From assembly GCA_031255815.1 (NCBI GenBank), contig JAIRRU010000231.1, forward strand, positions 1 through 5,085: a stretch of DNA of 5,085 nt, read 5' to 3'. Below the pieces are notes generated by a model that made no database searches, was not told where the DNA came from, and saw only the letters and a list, made by a program, of their open reading frames with translations. This document shows positions 5,073 through 5,085 of this stretch, piece by piece. The first letter of the stretch is position 1. Every line of letters starts with the position of its first letter. The DNA is from Treponema sp. Lineage in GTDB: Bacteria > Spirochaetota > Spirochaetia > Treponematales > Breznakiellaceae. A program made the position numbers and the translations under genes.

Positions 5073-5085
5073 ATGAAAAAGACAG
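5073..5085 (+). CDS. Start of the next operon gene, cut by the window edge (possibly cdsA)
   Basis: An ATG three bases after the uppS stop begins MKKT and runs off the window. GGAGGA (5052-5057) lies 15 bases upstream, inside the end of uppS, which is somewhat far for optimal initiation. No other start codon fits, because the same frame holds the uppS TAG at 5067. In many bacteria uppS is followed by cdsA, phosphatidate cytidylyltransferase, but four codons cannot show this, so the identity is only a guess from gene order. Confidence 0.5.

Noticed and set aside
1..5085. CRISPR array, tRNA, rRNA, insertion sequence or prophage signals
   Set aside because: No regularly spaced repeats, cloverleaf, rRNA-like sequence, terminal inverted repeats, or transposase or integrase motifs were seen in either strand.

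Overview
This window looks like an ordinary chromosomal stretch from a fairly GC-rich spirochaete, most plausibly a Treponema-like organism. That is an inference from three things: the gene order rpsB-tsf-frr-uppS, a long acidic C-terminal extension on ribosomal protein S2, and a small secreted beta-barrel protein of the kind common in treponemes. No database search was possible, so the genus is not certain. All recognised genes are on the + strand.

Layout. Bases 2-181 hold the last 59 codons of a sensor histidine kinase (ATP-binding G2 box). A gene-free stretch of about 226 bases follows, with a TTGACA-type promoter candidate near its end. Bases 408-1148 encode a predicted outer-membrane beta-barrel protein of unknown function with a signal peptide. 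A short GC-rich hairpin follows it. Bases 1251-1838 encode a Maf-family nucleotide pyrophosphatase, preceded by a good sigma70-like promoter that contains a small inverted repeat. The 168-base gap before rpsB holds two abutting hairpins and a duplicated Shine-Dalgarno block, and looks like a structured mRNA leader. From 2007 to the right edge runs a tight operon: rpsB (S2, TTG start), tsf (EF-Ts), frr (ribosome recycling factor), uppS (undecaprenyl diphosphate synthase, TTG start overlapping the frr stop), and the first four codons of another gene at 5073. By conserved order that gene may be cdsA.

How the genes fit together. S2 assembles into the 30S subunit, EF-Ts recharges EF-Tu with GTP, and RRF splits the post-termination ribosome. 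UppS makes the C55 lipid carrier for cell-wall precursors. The cluster therefore joins translation to envelope growth, as in many bacteria, but pyrH, which often sits between tsf and frr, is absent here. Maf is thought to clear aberrant nucleotides or restrain division. The kinase and the barrel protein appear to be separate transcription units.

I see no mobile element, CRISPR array, tRNA, rRNA or clear new system. The points most worth a second look are the rpsB leader, the promoter architecture of maf, the S2 acidic tail and the T8 tract in the barrel gene.
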